A DNA stretch of 43,065 bases from an uncultured Lachnospiraceae bacterium (GCA_944380185.1 CALWGV010000064.1:1-43065), one strand, 5' to 3'; counted from the first letter of the stretch, positions 34,425 through 43,065 are shown. Program-made: numbers and translations. Notes: generated by a model not told the origin, from the sequence alone.

Positions 34425-34532
34425 GCATATTTATCTGCGGGCTGCATCCGCATTGCGGACGCCTCGCTGTGCGAAACAGTGGCAGCTTTTTTAGCAATGA
34501 AACTTTGTCATTGGGAAAGAGAGGTTACGCAG

Positions 34533-35843
34533 ATGAGAAGTGAGATGGAAAAGATCATGTGTCAGGCACAGGAGGGCCAGAGGATAACCCTGCGGGGCAG
34601 TGTTCACGCCCTGCGGCCCATGGGGGAGATTACCTTTTTGATTCTCCGCCGGGGGCAGAGCTTTATCCAATGTGTCTGGGAGGATGGGACGATGACAGGG
34701 CAGGAAAACCCTGTCGCAGGTCTGAAGGAGGAGACGGCAGTGGAGGTCATCGGGACAGTGCACAGAGAGCCCAGGGCGGTGCACGGTTCGGAACTTCGGA
34801 TAGCTTCGGTGCGCGTGCTGTCGCGCCCGGCGGAGCCTCTGCCGCTGTGTATCAACAAGGGAAGAGTGAAGGCGTCGCTGGAGACGCGGCTGAATCTGCG
34901 GAGTATCGCTCTGCGCAACCCGCTGGAAGCGGCCCGTTTCCGGATACAGGAGGGATTGACCAGAGGGTTTCGGGAGTATCTGCACAGCGAGGGCTTTACC
35001 GAGGTGCACACGCCCAAACTGACGGCCAGGGGAGCGGAGGGAGGAGCAAATATTTTTTGTCTGCCCTACTTTGGCCAAAAGGCGGAGCTGGCGCAGAGCC
35101 CTCAGTTTTACAAGCAGGCTCTGGTGGGGGTCTACGACCGGGTCTTTGAGGTGGGACCGGTGTTCCGGGCGGAGAAGCACAATACGGTCCGCCATCTGAA
35201 CGAATACGTCAGCATGGATCTGGAGATGGGCTATATTGACAGCTATGAGGATATTATGGAGATGGAGACGGGGACGCTCAAATTTATGTTTCGGCTGCTC
35301 GAAGAGGAATATGGCCGGGAGCTGTCCGCGCTGCGGGTGGAGCTGCCGCGCATTGGGCGGATCCCCCGGATTCGGTTCGATGAGGCGAAGGAGCTGGCGG
35401 CAGAGCTGTCCGGCCGTCCGGTCAGCCGTACCGGAGATCTGGGCCCGGAGGAGGAGCAGAGGCTGGGAGAGTATTTCCGGGAAGAGGAGGGCAGCGATTT
35501 CGTCTTTGTCACCCATTATCCGTCCCGCAAGCGCCCTTTCTATGCCATGGATGATCCGGAGGACGGACGTCTCACCCTGAGCTTTGATCTGCTCTTCAGA
35601 GGGCTGGAGATCACGACGGGAGGGCAGAGAATACACGATTACGGGATGATGATGGAGAAGCTGGCGGCCAGGGAGATGGACCCGGGGCAGTTGGAATCCT
35701 ACCTGATGATCTTTTGCTATGGCATGCCGCCCCACGGAGGATTGGGGATCGGACTGGAACGGCTTACGATGAAGCTTTTGGGTGAGGACAATGTAAGAGA
35801 GGCGTCCCTGTATCCCAGGGATGTGAAGAGGCTGACGCCGTGA
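34533..35843 (+). CDS. aspS2: Aspartate-tRNA(Asp/Asn) ligase, archaeal-type, non-discriminating
   Basis: A 436-residue class II synthetase of the archaeal/eukaryal AspRS branch. The OB-fold domain (~1-130) has ITLRGSVHALRPMGEITFLILRRG. Then come FTEVHTPKLTARGAEGGANIF, ELAQSPQFYKQ, GPVFRAEKHNTVRHLNEYVSMDLEMGY (motif 2) and GGLGIGLERLTMKLLG (motif 3). It lacks the large bacterial insertion. With gatCAB next to it, it probably charges tRNA-Asn with Asp for amidation. The ATG at 34533 is preferred; the open frame continues upstream into the T-box, which is not coding. Confidence 0.9.
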   Translation: MRSEMEKIMCQAQEGQRITLRGSVHALRPMGEITFLILRRGQSFIQCVWEDGTMTGQENPVAGLKEETAVEVIGTVHREPRAVHGSELRIASVRVLSRPAEPLPLCINKGRVKASLETRLNLRSIALRNPLEAARFRIQEGLTRGFREYLHSEGFTEVHTPKLTARGAEGGANIFCLPYFGQKAELAQSPQFYKQALVGVYDRVFEVGPVFRAEKHNTVRHLNEYVSMDLEMGYIDSYEDIMEMETGTLKFMFRLLEEEYGRELSALRVELPRIGRIPRIRFDEAKELAAELSGRPVSRTGDLGPEEEQRLGEYFREEEGSDFVFVTHYPSRKRPFYAMDDPEDGRLTLSFDLLFRGLEITTGGQRIHDYGMMMEKLAAREMDPGQLESYLMIFCYGMPPHGGLGIGLERLTMKLLGEDNVREASLYPRDVKRLTP

Positions 35844-35886
35844 CGAGCGGAAAATGAGGGCGAATTTAAGGAAAGGAGATGCGGAT

Positions 35887-36180
35887 ATGGCGCAGGAGAT
35901 AACCGATGAAATGGTCGACAGTCTGGAGATTTTGGCAAAGCTGGATCTGAGCGGGGAGGAGAGAAAAAGAGTGAAGAGAGATCTGGGGCAGATGCTGGAC
36001 TACATCGGGCGGATGAACCGGCTGGATACAGAGGGGGTGGAGCCTCTCTACCATGTGACATCTCAGGTCAATGTGTTTCGTGAGGACGAAGAGGAAGGCA
36101 GTGCCGGCCGGGAGGAGATCCTGGCCGGTGCGCCGGAGGCGATGGAGGGCTGCTTCCGGGTGCCGCGCACGGTGGAATAG
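35887..36180 (+). CDS. gatC: Asp/Glu-tRNA amidotransferase subunit C
   Basis: A 97-residue GatC (ITDEMVDSLEILAKLDLSGEERKRVKRDLGQMLDYIGRMNRLDTEGVEP). It wraps around and stabilises GatA and GatB. AAGGAG lies eight to nine bases before the ATG at 35887. Its C-terminus FRVPRTVE is typical. gatA starts ten bases downstream. Confidence 0.93.
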   Translation: MAQEITDEMVDSLEILAKLDLSGEERKRVKRDLGQMLDYIGRMNRLDTEGVEPLYHVTSQVNVFREDEEEGSAGREEILAGAPEAMEGCFRVPRTVE

Positions 36181-36190
36181 GAGGGGCGTC

Positions 36191-37747
36191 ATGAGAGAGA
36201 TACGCAGATGGCCGGCAGCTGAGCTGGCCGGCAGGATAAAGAAGCGGGAGATAAAGGCCGGGGAGGCGGCTGCGGCTTATCTTGAGCAGCTGCGCACCGC
36301 GGAACCCGAACTCAACAGCTTTATCACGGTGGATGAGGAGGGGGCCATGGCCCAGGCTGACCGGATACAGGCGCTGGTGGACCGGGGGGAGGATGCAGGC
36401 CCCTTGGCTGGCGTGCCGGTGGCGATCAAGGATAATCTCTGCACCAGGGGACTTGGCACTACCTGCGCCTCCCGGATGCTTGCTGACTTTGTTCCGTTTT
36501 ATGAGGCGACGGCTGTAGAACGGCTGCGGGCAGCAGGGGCGGTCATCCTGGGAAAAACCAATATGGATGAATTTGCCATGGGAAGCACCAGCGAGACCTC
36601 GGCCTTTGGTCCGGTGAAAAATCCCTGGAATACGGCGCATGTGCCGGGCGGTTCCTCGGGCGGCTCCTGTGCGGCTGTGGCCGCCGGTCAGAGTCTGTGC
36701 GCGCTGGGCTCCGATACCGGCGGCTCGATCCGGCAGCCATCCTCCTACTGCGGCGTGGTGGGGCTGAAGCCTACCTACGGCACGGTATCCCGCTGGGGTC
36801 TGGTGGCCTATGCCTCCTCTCTGGATCAGATCGGTCCCATCGCCCGAAATGTGGAGGACTGCGCTCTGCTGCTGCAGGCCATATCCGGCGGCGACAGGCG
36901 GGACAGTACCTGCCTAGGACGAGAGGACACGGATTTTGCCGCCGGGCTTACGGAGGATGTGCGGGGGCTGCGGATCGGCATCGTGAGCGATTATTTCGAT
37001 CAGGGGCTGGATGAGCAGGTGGCCTCGGCTGTCCGCCGGGCTGCCGGGATCCTGCAGAGGCAGGGGGCCCTGGTGGAAGAGACGGCGCTGAGCCTGGCGG
37101 AATATGCCGTTCCGGCCTACTATACCATTGCCTGCGCCGAGGCAAGCTCGAACCTGTCCCGCTTTGACGGCGTCAAATACGGCTACCGGGCAGGTGCGCA
37201 GGAGGGGCTGCACGCAATGTACCGCCGCACCAGGACAGAAGGCTTTGGCACGGAGGTAAAACGGCGGATTGTGCTGGGCTCCTTTGTTTTGAGCTCCGGC
37301 TACTACGAGGCTTATTATGAGAAGGCTCTGCGGGTAAAGGCCCTGATCGTAAAAGCCTTTGACGAGGCTCTGTCCCGCTTTGATCTGCTGCTGGGGCCGG
37401 TGTCGCCGACAACGGCCCCTCTGCTGGGGAATACGGGGGAGAATCCTCTGCAGATGTACCTCAGCGATATCTACACCGTATCGGTAAATCTGGCCGGACT
37501 GCCGGCGATCAGCCTGCCCTGCGGCCTGGATGCGGAAGGACTTCCCATAGGTCTCCAGCTGATCGGACGCCGTTTCGGCGAGCAGACTATCCTGCGGGCG
37601 GCCCGGGCCTACGAGAAGGCCTGCGGCGGTTTTGCTCTGAGCCCTATGGCAGAGAGAGGGCAGGAGGCCGCCGGGAGCGAGGAAGGCAGAAAGAGAGACG
37701 AGAAAAGCCCGGACGGGACGGAAGGGAAAGGAGGAATGCCGGCGTGA
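36191..37747 (+). CDS. gatA: Asp/Glu-tRNA amidotransferase subunit A (amidase)
   Basis: A 518-residue amidase-signature protein. Catalytic Lys in VAIKDNLCTRG, cis-Ser in PGGSSGGSCAAV, nucleophile Ser in GSDTGGSIRQPSSYCGVVGLKP. It releases ammonia from glutamine for GatB. A ~35-residue charged tail (KRDEKSPDGTEGKGG) extends beyond the usual end. The stop overlaps the gatB start (GTGA), so they are coupled. Confidence 0.96.
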   Translation: MREIRRWPAAELAGRIKKREIKAGEAAAAYLEQLRTAEPELNSFITVDEEGAMAQADRIQALVDRGEDAGPLAGVPVAIKDNLCTRGLGTTCASRMLADFVPFYEATAVERLRAAGAVILGKTNMDEFAMGSTSETSAFGPVKNPWNTAHVPGGSSGGSCAAVAAGQSLCALGSDTGGSIRQPSSYCGVVGLKPTYGTVSRWGLVAYASSLDQIGPIARNVEDCALLLQAISGGDRRDSTCLGREDTDFAAGLTEDVRGLRIGIVSDYFDQGLDEQVASAVRRAAGILQRQGALVEETALSLAEYAVPAYYTIACAEASSNLSRFDGVKYGYRAGAQEGLHAMYRRTRTEGFGTEVKRRIVLGSFVLSSGYYEAYYEKALRVKALIVKAFDEALSRFDLLLGPVSPTTAPLLGNTGENPLQMYLSDIYTVSVNLAGLPAISLPCGLDAEGLPIGLQLIGRRFGEQTILRAARAYEKACGGFALSPMAERGQEAAGSEEGRKRDEKSPDGTEGKGGMPA

Positions 37748-39192
37748 AAAAACAATATGAGACAGTGATCGGACTGGAGGTCCATATCGAGCTGGCGACC
37801 AGGACCAAGATATTCTGCGGCTGTTCCACGGCCTTCGGCAGCGCGCCGAACACCCATGTCTGCCCGGTGTGCGCCGGTATGCCCGGCTCCCTGCCGGTGC
37901 TAAACCGCCGGGTGGTGGAATACGCCATGGCTGTGGGGCTGGCGACGAACTGCCGGATCAGCCCTCTGTGCCGCTTTGACCGGAAAAATTATTTTTATCC
38001 GGATAATCCGCAGAACTATCAGATCTCTCAGCTGTATCTGCCGATCTGCCGAGACGGACATATCGATATCGAGACGGAGACGGGGACAAAAAGCATTGGA
38101 ATTCACGAGATCCATATGGAGGAGGATGCAGGCAAGCTGACGCATGACGACTGGGCGGGAGAGACAAATGTGGATTTCAACCGCAGCGGCGTCCCGCTGA
38201 TCGAGGTGGTGTCGGAGCCCGATATGCGTTCGGCCGACGAGGTCATCGCCTATCTGGATAAGCTGAGGCTGATCGCTCAGTATCTGGGAGCCTCCGATTG
38301 CAAGCTTCAGGAGGGCTCCATGCGGGCCGATGTGAATCTTTCGGTGCGGCCTGCGGGCAGTGATGTCCTGGGGACGAGGACGGAGATGAAAAACCTGAAT
38401 TCTTTCAAGGCCATTACCAGAGCCGTGGAAAATGAGAGGGAACGCCAGATCGAGATCCTGGAGGCTGGAGGGCGCGTGGTGCAGGAGACCAGGCGCTGGG
38501 ACGACAATAAAGAGCGCTCCTATCCGATGCGCTCCAAGGAGGACGCCAAGGATTACCGGTATTTTCCGGAGCCGGATCTGCCGCCGGTAATGATCAGCCG
38601 GGAATGGATCGAGAGCGTAAAAAAAAGGCAGCCGGAGCTGCGGGATCAGAAGAAAAAGCGGTATGTAAGCCAGTACGGCCTGCCTGCCTACGATGCGGAT
38701 ATCCTGACTTCGGATAAAAAGCTGGCCGATCTGTTTGAGGAGACTCTTGCGTACTGCAGCAACCCCAAGAAGGTGTCCAACTGGCTGATGGTGGAGACCA
38801 TACGGCTTGCCAGGGAGCATGGCATCGGTATCGATCAGGTCGATTTTTCGCCGGCAAATCTGGGAAAGCTGATCTGTCTGCAGGATAAAGGGACCATCAA
38901 CGGCACGGTGGCCAAGGAGATCTTTGCCGTGATCTTTGCCGATGATGTGGATCCGCAGAAATATGTGGAAGAACACGGCCTTCTGGCGGTCACCGACGAG
39001 GAGGCTGTCCGCCGGGCAGTGGTTCAGGCGATGGAAGCCAATCCTCAGTCCGTAGCGGACTATCTGTCCGGAAAAAAGAAAGCCATGGGCTTTCTGGTAG
39101 GCCAGACCATGCGGGCCATGGGCGGCAGGGCAGATCCGGCCCTGGTCAACCGTCTGGTCAGCGAAGCGCTGGACGAAGCAGCCGCAAAATAA
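37744..39192 (+). CDS. gatB: Asp/Glu-tRNA amidotransferase subunit B
   Basis: A 482-residue GatB. GLEVHIELATRTKIFCGCSTAFG and CPVCAGMPGSLPVLN hold zinc ligands; DRKNYFYPDNPQNYQISQ and EEDAGKL form the kinase-like cradle that activates the misacylated tRNA; the helical and YqeY-like tail (~300-482) binds tRNA. It starts with GTG, overlapping gatA by four bases. Confidence 0.96.
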   Translation: MKKQYETVIGLEVHIELATRTKIFCGCSTAFGSAPNTHVCPVCAGMPGSLPVLNRRVVEYAMAVGLATNCRISPLCRFDRKNYFYPDNPQNYQISQLYLPICRDGHIDIETETGTKSIGIHEIHMEEDAGKLTHDDWAGETNVDFNRSGVPLIEVVSEPDMRSADEVIAYLDKLRLIAQYLGASDCKLQEGSMRADVNLSVRPAGSDVLGTRTEMKNLNSFKAITRAVENERERQIEILEAGGRVVQETRRWDDNKERSYPMRSKEDAKDYRYFPEPDLPPVMISREWIESVKKRQPELRDQKKKRYVSQYGLPAYDADILTSDKKLADLFEETLAYCSNPKKVSNWLMVETIRLAREHGIGIDQVDFSPANLGKLICLQDKGTINGTVAKEIFAVIFADDVDPQKYVEEHGLLAVTDEEAVRRAVVQAMEANPQSVADYLSGKKKAMGFLVGQTMRAMGGRADPALVNRLVSEALDEAAAK

Positions 39193-39203
39193 GGAGCAAA
39201 AAG

Positions 39204-39290
39204 ATGAAAGCCGTACTATTGCAGCGGGACGGGACCGGCGCGGCAGCCGGCCGCCTCACAGCTCCCGCTGCAAATATACCATATCGGTGA
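39204..39290 (+). CDS. Possible 28-codon remnant after gatB
   Basis: AAGGAG (39191-39196) lies seven bases before an ATG opening MKAVLLQRDGTGAAAGRLT and a stop 28 codons later, overlapping the 3' end of the minus-strand GNAT gene. The ribosome binding site is good but the body is short. It may be the broken start of a lost gene or chance. Confidence 0.2.
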   Translation: MKAVLLQRDGTGAAAGRLTAPAANIPYR

Positions 39291-39702
39291 TGGTCACGCC
39301 GTCCTCCACAATGGGATGGTCGTAATTGTCGGTAAAAAAGCCGGGTACGGTATGGCTGACGGTAAAGCCGCATTTTTCATAAAACTGCACATTGGAGGAG
39401 CCGGCGCCGGTGCCCACGGTGAAGAGACGTCCCCGGCCGTGGTAGTAGGCCAGCAGGTATTCGATCATCTTGCGGCCGTAGCCCTTGCGGCGGAAAACGG
39501 GATCGGTGGCCAGGTTCTTTAATTCGTAGACTCGCTTGGGCTCCTTGGAGACTACGGCCACGGTTTTTAATCCTCCGTCATAGAGGGCGAACATTTCTCC
39601 TTTCTCCAGGTAACGGTCGATCATGCTCTCCTGCTCGTCGCCCAGAAGCAGCAGAGGGAGAAAACGTTTTTTGCCAGTTGTGATCTTTAAAATTTGTATC
39701 AT
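39256..39702 (-). CDS. GNAT family N-acetyltransferase
   Basis: A 148-residue GNAT protein (MFALYDGGLKTVAVV ... YELKNLATDPVFRRKGYGRKMIEYLLAYY). RRKGYGRKM is the acetyl-CoA pyrophosphate loop and VQFYEKCGF the C-terminal motif. The acceptor is unknown. The ATG at 39702 has GAGGTG six bases before it on the minus strand; a GTG nine bases upstream overlaps that site and is less likely. It runs opposite to gatB and the S9 peptidase. Confidence 0.88.
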   Translation of the reverse strand: MIQILKITTGKKRFLPLLLLGDEQESMIDRYLEKGEMFALYDGGLKTVAVVSKEPKRVYELKNLATDPVFRRKGYGRKMIEYLLAYYHGRGRLFTVGTGAGSSNVQFYEKCGFTVSHTVPGFFTDNYDHPIVEDGVTITDMVYLQREL

Positions 39703-39909
39703 ATGAAACACCTCGACTGTGTTTTTTCGTTGTTATGTGCCGGATTATGTGCCGGAAGCTTTTGAAACATCCCTATCTTATCATGAGAGGCGTAAAAAAA
39801 CAAGAAGCGGCAAAAGGACTCTGTTCATTTGCTGGAAAATGCGGTACAATATTCCTGGAAGCGGCGTGATTGGGAAACGCCGCGGTTCTTTCATAAGAGG
39901 AGGTCAGAC

Positions 39910-41940
39910 ATGAGAAAAAAAATCGAGGCAGATCACTTTAAAAACTTTAAGATGCTGTCCAGACTCAAGGAACAGGGAGGCGTTCTGTATTTTATCGTAA
40001 AACAGGCCAATCTGGAGGAGAACCGCTACGACAGCGACCTCTATCAGCTGAAGGACGGCAAGGTGGGAAGGCTCACTTCGTCCAGAGATATTGGTACATA
40101 TTATTGCCTGAACGGCAATATTCTGTTTCCTGCCCTGCGGGAGAAAAAAGACAAAGAGGCAGTAGAGGCAGGCACGCCCCTTACGGTCCTCTATCAGATG
40201 GTACCCGGCATGGGCGAGGCTCTGGAGTGGAAACGGCTGCCCTATCAGGTGCAGGAGATGGAGTTTATCGACGAGGAGCATTTTTTCTTCACCGCTGTCT
40301 ACAGCAGACAGTGGGAGAAAATTCTGGCTGCCTGTGAGGGAGACCTGGACAGGGCGCTGAAGGTGAAGGAGGAAAATGAGGAATTCCGCGTTTTTGAGGA
40401 AATCCCTTTCTGGAGAAATGGCGGCGGCGATGTGAGCGGGGTCCGTTCCCGCCTCTACTATTATCATGAAGGGCGCGTTTTTGCCCTCTGTGGTCCGCTG
40501 GCTGATGTGGATGGGCTGACGCTCAGCCCGGAGAAGGCGACCCTTATGTATACCCAGGAAGAGTACGAGGGCAAGGCTGAGCTCTATAATCATCTGAAGG
40601 CTCTGTCTGTGGAGGCTGTCCAAACTCTGGCGGCAGCGGGCGAGACAGATGAACAGAAGTGGTACGGTCTGGCCAGGGAATATGAGCTATATCCCTCTGC
40701 CAGCTATTACGGCGTAGATTTTGCGGCGGAAAACGATGTGGTGGTGACGGTAAATCGCCATGAAAAGTATGGGCTGAATGAAAATGCCGGTTTTGTGCGG
40801 CTGAATTTGCAGACCGGAGAGAGCACCCTTATCTATGACGGCGATCCCTACACGCGCTCGGCCTCCGAGGCAAGCGACGTAAAGATGGGCAATGTGGGAA
40901 GCAAGCTGATTTTTGACAAGGAAGGTTTCGTCATGCTGTCTACAGCTGTGGATCACACGCCGTTGGTCCATGTGGGGTATGACGGCAGCGTCCATGAGAT
41001 CACCGGACGTCAGATGGTGCAGGAGGTGATTCCTTCTTTTGACGGCTATACGGTCATCGCCATGGTGGGAGACGACGGAAACGAGATCTACTTTGTAAAT
41101 CATCAGGGCGAGTTCACGGCGATGACGGATTTCAACGGCAGTCTGAGCCGGGAGTATGAAGTGATCACGCCTCAGGAATTTATCTTTGAAAATGAAAATG
41201 GGCTGGAGATCACCGGTTTTGTGATTCCCCCGGCAGGGCTGGAGCCCGGCAAAAAATATCCGGCGATCCTGGATATCCACGGCGGTCCCAAGACAGTCTA
41301 TGGCCCTCACTTCTTCCATGAGATGCAGTACTGGGCCAATGAGGGATTTGCGGTGATCTTTACCAATCCCACCGGCGGCGACGGCAGAGGCAATGCGTTT
41401 ATGGACATCCGGGGAAAATACGGCACGGTGGATTACCGCGATCTGATGCGGTTTGTGGACGAGGCTGTGGCTCGCTATGACTTTATCGACGGAGAGCGTC
41501 TGGGCGTCACCGGAGGTTCCTATGGCGGATTTATGACCAACTGGATCATCGGCCATACGAATCGATTTAAGGCGGCGGCCTCCCAGAGAAGCATCTCCTC
41601 CTGGCTGTCTTTCTCCAATACTACGGATATCGGCTATTACTTTAATAAGGACCAGATTGGCGTCACGGCATGGGAGGATCACGACAAGCAGTGGGACAGC
41701 TCGCCGCTCAAATATGCGGATCAGGTGACTACGCCCACGCTGTTTCTCCACAGCGACGAAGATACGCGCTGCTGGATGGCGGAAGGAATCCAGATGTTCT
41801 ATGCACTTAAATATTTTAACGTTCCTTCCCGCTTGATTCTCTTCCACAAGGAAAACCACGAGCTGTCCCGTTCCGGCCGGCCGAAGAGCCGTATCCGCAG
41901 GAACAAAGAGATCCTGGAGTGGATGAAGAAGTACCTGTAA
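39910..41940 (+). CDS. S9 family prolyl-oligopeptidase-like serine peptidase
   Basis: A 676-residue two-domain peptidase of the acylaminoacyl-peptidase type. A beta-propeller (~10-410) is followed by an alpha/beta hydrolase domain: YPAILDIHGGPKTVYG, the Ser in VTGGSYGGFMTNWIIGHT, the Asp in LHSDEDTRCW and the His in KENHELSRSG. It cleaves short peptides in the cytoplasm. No signal peptide. AGAGGAGG precedes the ATG at 39910. A good terminator follows. Confidence 0.93.
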   Translation: MRKKIEADHFKNFKMLSRLKEQGGVLYFIVKQANLEENRYDSDLYQLKDGKVGRLTSSRDIGTYYCLNGNILFPALREKKDKEAVEAGTPLTVLYQMVPGMGEALEWKRLPYQVQEMEFIDEEHFFFTAVYSRQWEKILAACEGDLDRALKVKEENEEFRVFEEIPFWRNGGGDVSGVRSRLYYYHEGRVFALCGPLADVDGLTLSPEKATLMYTQEEYEGKAELYNHLKALSVEAVQTLAAAGETDEQKWYGLAREYELYPSASYYGVDFAAENDVVVTVNRHEKYGLNENAGFVRLNLQTGESTLIYDGDPYTRSASEASDVKMGNVGSKLIFDKEGFVMLSTAVDHTPLVHVGYDGSVHEITGRQMVQEVIPSFDGYTVIAMVGDDGNEIYFVNHQGEFTAMTDFNGSLSREYEVITPQEFIFENENGLEITGFVIPPAGLEPGKKYPAILDIHGGPKTVYGPHFFHEMQYWANEGFAVIFTNPTGGDGRGNAFMDIRGKYGTVDYRDLMRFVDEAVARYDFIDGERLGVTGGSYGGFMTNWIIGHTNRFKAAASQRSISSWLSFSNTTDIGYYFNKDQIGVTAWEDHDKQWDSSPLKYADQVTTPTLFLHSDEDTRCWMAEGIQMFYALKYFNVPSRLILFHKENHELSRSGRPKSRIRRNKEILEWMKKYL

Positions 41941-41961
41941 CACTTACCCGAAAAAACACTG

Positions 41962-41988
41962 AAAATGGGGCCGGATGGCCCCATTTTT
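41962..41988 (+). terminator. Terminator after the S9 peptidase
   Basis: AAAATGGGGCC and GGCCCCATTTT form a perfect 11-bp stem with a GGAT loop, ending in a T-run. The A-run on its left makes it usable from both sides. Confidence 0.85.
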
Positions 41989-42052
41989 GCGCATAACGGG
42001 CATGCCGGTCAGATCTGGAGCCGCAGCTAAGTGAACACTGGGGGAACAGATC

Positions 42053-42131
42053 GCGAGGATAGGGGCGAGGATAGGGCAAGGATGAGGGCGAGGATAGGAC
42101 GGCACATATAGGCGGATAGGACGGCATATAT
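42053..42131. repeat. Degenerate tandem repeat before the membrane protein gene
   Basis: GCGAGGATAGG occurs at 42053, 42065 and 42088, with a variant (GCAAGGATGAGG) at 42076, giving an 11-12 base period. A second repeat, GGATAGGACGGCA-ATATA, follows at 42092 and 42114. No gene is seen in 41990-42160. Confidence 0.6.
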
Positions 42132-42163
42132 TTAGAGGGAAGAGGAAAAACGAGGTAAAAAAT

Positions 42164-42544
42164 ATGGGCGCAAATTCTTCTGGAAATTCCACGACAAATC
42201 CCGGAATTTTACTAAAGACTCTGCTGCTTTCCTATGTGGTGACGGCAGTGCTGATGTTCGTCCTGGCCTTTGTGCTGTACAAGATGAAATGGAGTTCTTC
42301 TCAGGCGTCCTGGGGCATTATGCTGATTTATTTGCTCTCCTGTGCTCTGGGCGGTTTTATCGCCGGGAAAAGGATGAGAAGCAGGAGACTGCTGTGGGGG
42401 ATTGCATCCGGACTTCTCTACTTTGCCGTACTGTTCCTTCTGTCTCTGGCCGTAGGAAGCGGACTGCGGGGGGATATGCAGGGGACACTGACGGTGCTGG
42501 CGGCCTGCTTGGGAGGGGGCGCGGCAGGTGCTTTTTTGAGCTGA
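42164..42544 (+). CDS. TIGR04086 family membrane protein
   Basis: A 126-residue protein with four membrane helices (~15-38, 47-67, 75-98, 102-126) and short loops (GKRMRSRR, GSGLRGDMQ). The pattern LLKTLLLSYVVTAVLMFVLAFVLYKMKW ... GGFIAGKRMRSRRLLWG is that of the TIGR04086 family of Clostridia, role unknown. The ribosome binding site is weak (GAGGTAAAAAAT). A tRNA cluster follows. Confidence 0.8.
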   Translation: MGANSSGNSTTNPGILLKTLLLSYVVTAVLMFVLAFVLYKMKWSSSQASWGIMLIYLLSCALGGFIAGKRMRSRRLLWGIASGLLYFAVLFLLSLAVGSGLRGDMQGTLTVLAACLGGGAAGAFLS

Positions 42545-42632
42545 AAGAAGGGACGACTGCGGCAGGAGGGGGAATGAAAATGCACGAGGAGAAAAATACA
42601 AAAAACGCCTAAAAAGAAAATCAAAAAAGTTC

Positions 42633-42661
42633 TTGCATTTATCCCGGGAGTGTGCTATTAT
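42633..42661 (+). promoter_or_regulatory. Promoter of the tRNA cluster
   Basis: TTGCAT (42633-42638), 17 bases, TATTAT (42656-42661), with a GGGCC-containing leader of about 35 bases before the first tRNA. Confidence 0.65.
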
Positions 42662-42698
42662 ACTAAATGCCCGTTCGAGCGGGCCTTAAGTTTCAACC

Positions 42699-42772
42699 GG
42701 ACCTTTAGCTCAGTTGGTTAGAGCAACCGGCTCATAACCGGTCGGTCCTGGGTTCGAGTCCCCGAAGGTCCA
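42699..42772 (+). tRNA. tRNA with CAT anticodon (Met; tRNA-Ile2 not excluded)
   Basis: Acceptor GGACCTT pairs with AAGGTCC (42765-42771). D loop AGCTCAGTTGGTTAGAGC, anticodon CAT at 42733-42735 in GGCTCATAACC, T loop GGTTCGAGTCC. CCA is not encoded. It lacks initiator features; modification of C34 to lysidine would make it Ile2. Confidence 0.9.
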
Positions 42773-42812
42773 CTACCTGCTGGCTGCGGTTGATGTGTTG
42801 TTATAGCAATAT

Positions 42813-42886
42813 GGCCCGATGGCTCAGTTGGTTAGAGCGCCGCCCTGTCACGGCGGAGGTCGTGGGTTCGAGTCCCATTCGGGTCG
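42813..42886 (+). tRNA. tRNA-Asp (GTC)
   Basis: Acceptor GGCCCGA pairs with TCGGGTC (one G-U). Anticodon GTC at 42847-42849 in CCCTGTCACGG. Discriminator G, as in tRNA-Asp. CCA is not encoded. Confidence 0.93.
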
Positions 42887-42938
42887 TTTTCCCCGTTCCC
42901 CGGGCTGTCAGCCCGGTCAGCCGGAGGCAGTAGCTTTC

Positions 42939-43024
42939 GCCGGCGTGGCGGAACTGGCAGACGCCCGGGACTTAAAATCCCGTGGGTAGCGATACCCGTA
43001 CCGGTTCGATCCCGGTCGCCGGCA
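42939..43024 (+). tRNA. tRNA-Leu (TAA)
   Basis: An 86-base class II tRNA. Acceptor GCCGGCG pairs with CGCCGGC (43017-43023), anticodon TAA at 42973-42975, and a long variable arm (GTGGGTAGCGATACCCGTA). Discriminator A. Confidence 0.93.
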
Positions 43025-43065
43025 TTTCGTTTCTTACAATCTTATATGTATCATGCGGTAGTAGC

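Noticed and set aside
34326-34532. Upstream extension of the aspS reading frame
   Set aside because: It covers the T-box core and terminator and shows no AspRS similarity; a start at 34533 gives the family length.
42573-42611. Short frame after the TIGR04086-type gene as a SCIFF-like peptide
   Set aside because: It encodes only about 12 residues and has no Cys; it is not a ranthipeptide precursor.

Overview
The window looks like a chromosomal segment of a Gram-positive anaerobe of the class Clostridia, most likely a gut Lachnospiraceae relative. The evidence is the gene set: LL-diaminopimelate aminotransferase next to dapF, a non-discriminating archaeal-type AspRS with gatCAB behind a T-box, a glnA-ANTAR pair, a TIGR04086-type membrane protein, an L10 leader and AGGAGG ribosome binding sites. 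Housekeeping genes are G+C-rich. Two stretches (about 1-2880 and 7886-10870) are visibly A+T-rich and look acquired. I cannot name a species.

Layout. (1) 1-2710: a compact RiPP-like locus. It has a PqqD/RRE-type peptide chaperone, two long precursor-like proteins sharing a 24-residue N-terminus ending in FAPNEYVAAC, and a radical SAM/SPASM enzyme, with a strong promoter and an operator-like dyad in front. (2) 2880-4317: a protein with three zinc-ribbon repeats plus an AP2-like domain, then MscL with a C-terminal zinc ribbon. (3) 4478-7885: rpmG-secE-nusG-rplK-rplA-rplJ-rplL with an L10 leader. rpoB, expected next, is missing. (4) 7886-10870: a mobile-element graveyard (IS1182-family end, IS3-family remnant, 3' end of a group II intron) and a TIR-domain gene with an unrecognised C-terminal half. 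(5) 10974-12979: an alpha/beta hydrolase and an MscS channel.

(6) 13110-22733: a ten-gene same-strand cluster matching the functionally obscure E. coli yhf genes: yhfZ, yhfY, yhfU, yhfT, php, an amidase-signature protein, yhfS, yhfX, yhfW and a nagB-type deaminase. The regulator's promoter carries a perfect 19-bp dyad, and a related 15-bp sequence lies before the second gene. With a transporter, an amidohydrolase, an amidase, two PLP enzymes, a phosphopentomutase-like enzyme and an aminosugar-phosphate deaminase, it reads as an uncharacterised uptake and catabolic pathway for a nitrogen-containing, possibly aminosugar-linked, compound. The extra amidase and nagB are the informative additions.

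(7) 23031-31869: typA, an HTH protein, a PhoH-like ATPase with a C-terminal frameshift, argG with ARG-box-like sites, a C39-like protein, ybaK, and glnA with a leader terminator followed by an ANTAR gene whose receiver lacks the phospho-acceptor Asp. (8) 31913-41940: dapF, dapL, then T-box-aspS-gatC-gatA-gatB for tRNA-dependent Asn/Gln synthesis, a GNAT acetyltransferase and an S9 peptidase. (9) 42164 to the end: a membrane protein and three tRNA genes (CAT, Asp, Leu).

Best candidates for undescribed biology are the NEYVAAC-leader radical SAM locus, the extended yhf pathway, and the TIR protein with its unfamiliar C-terminal domain.
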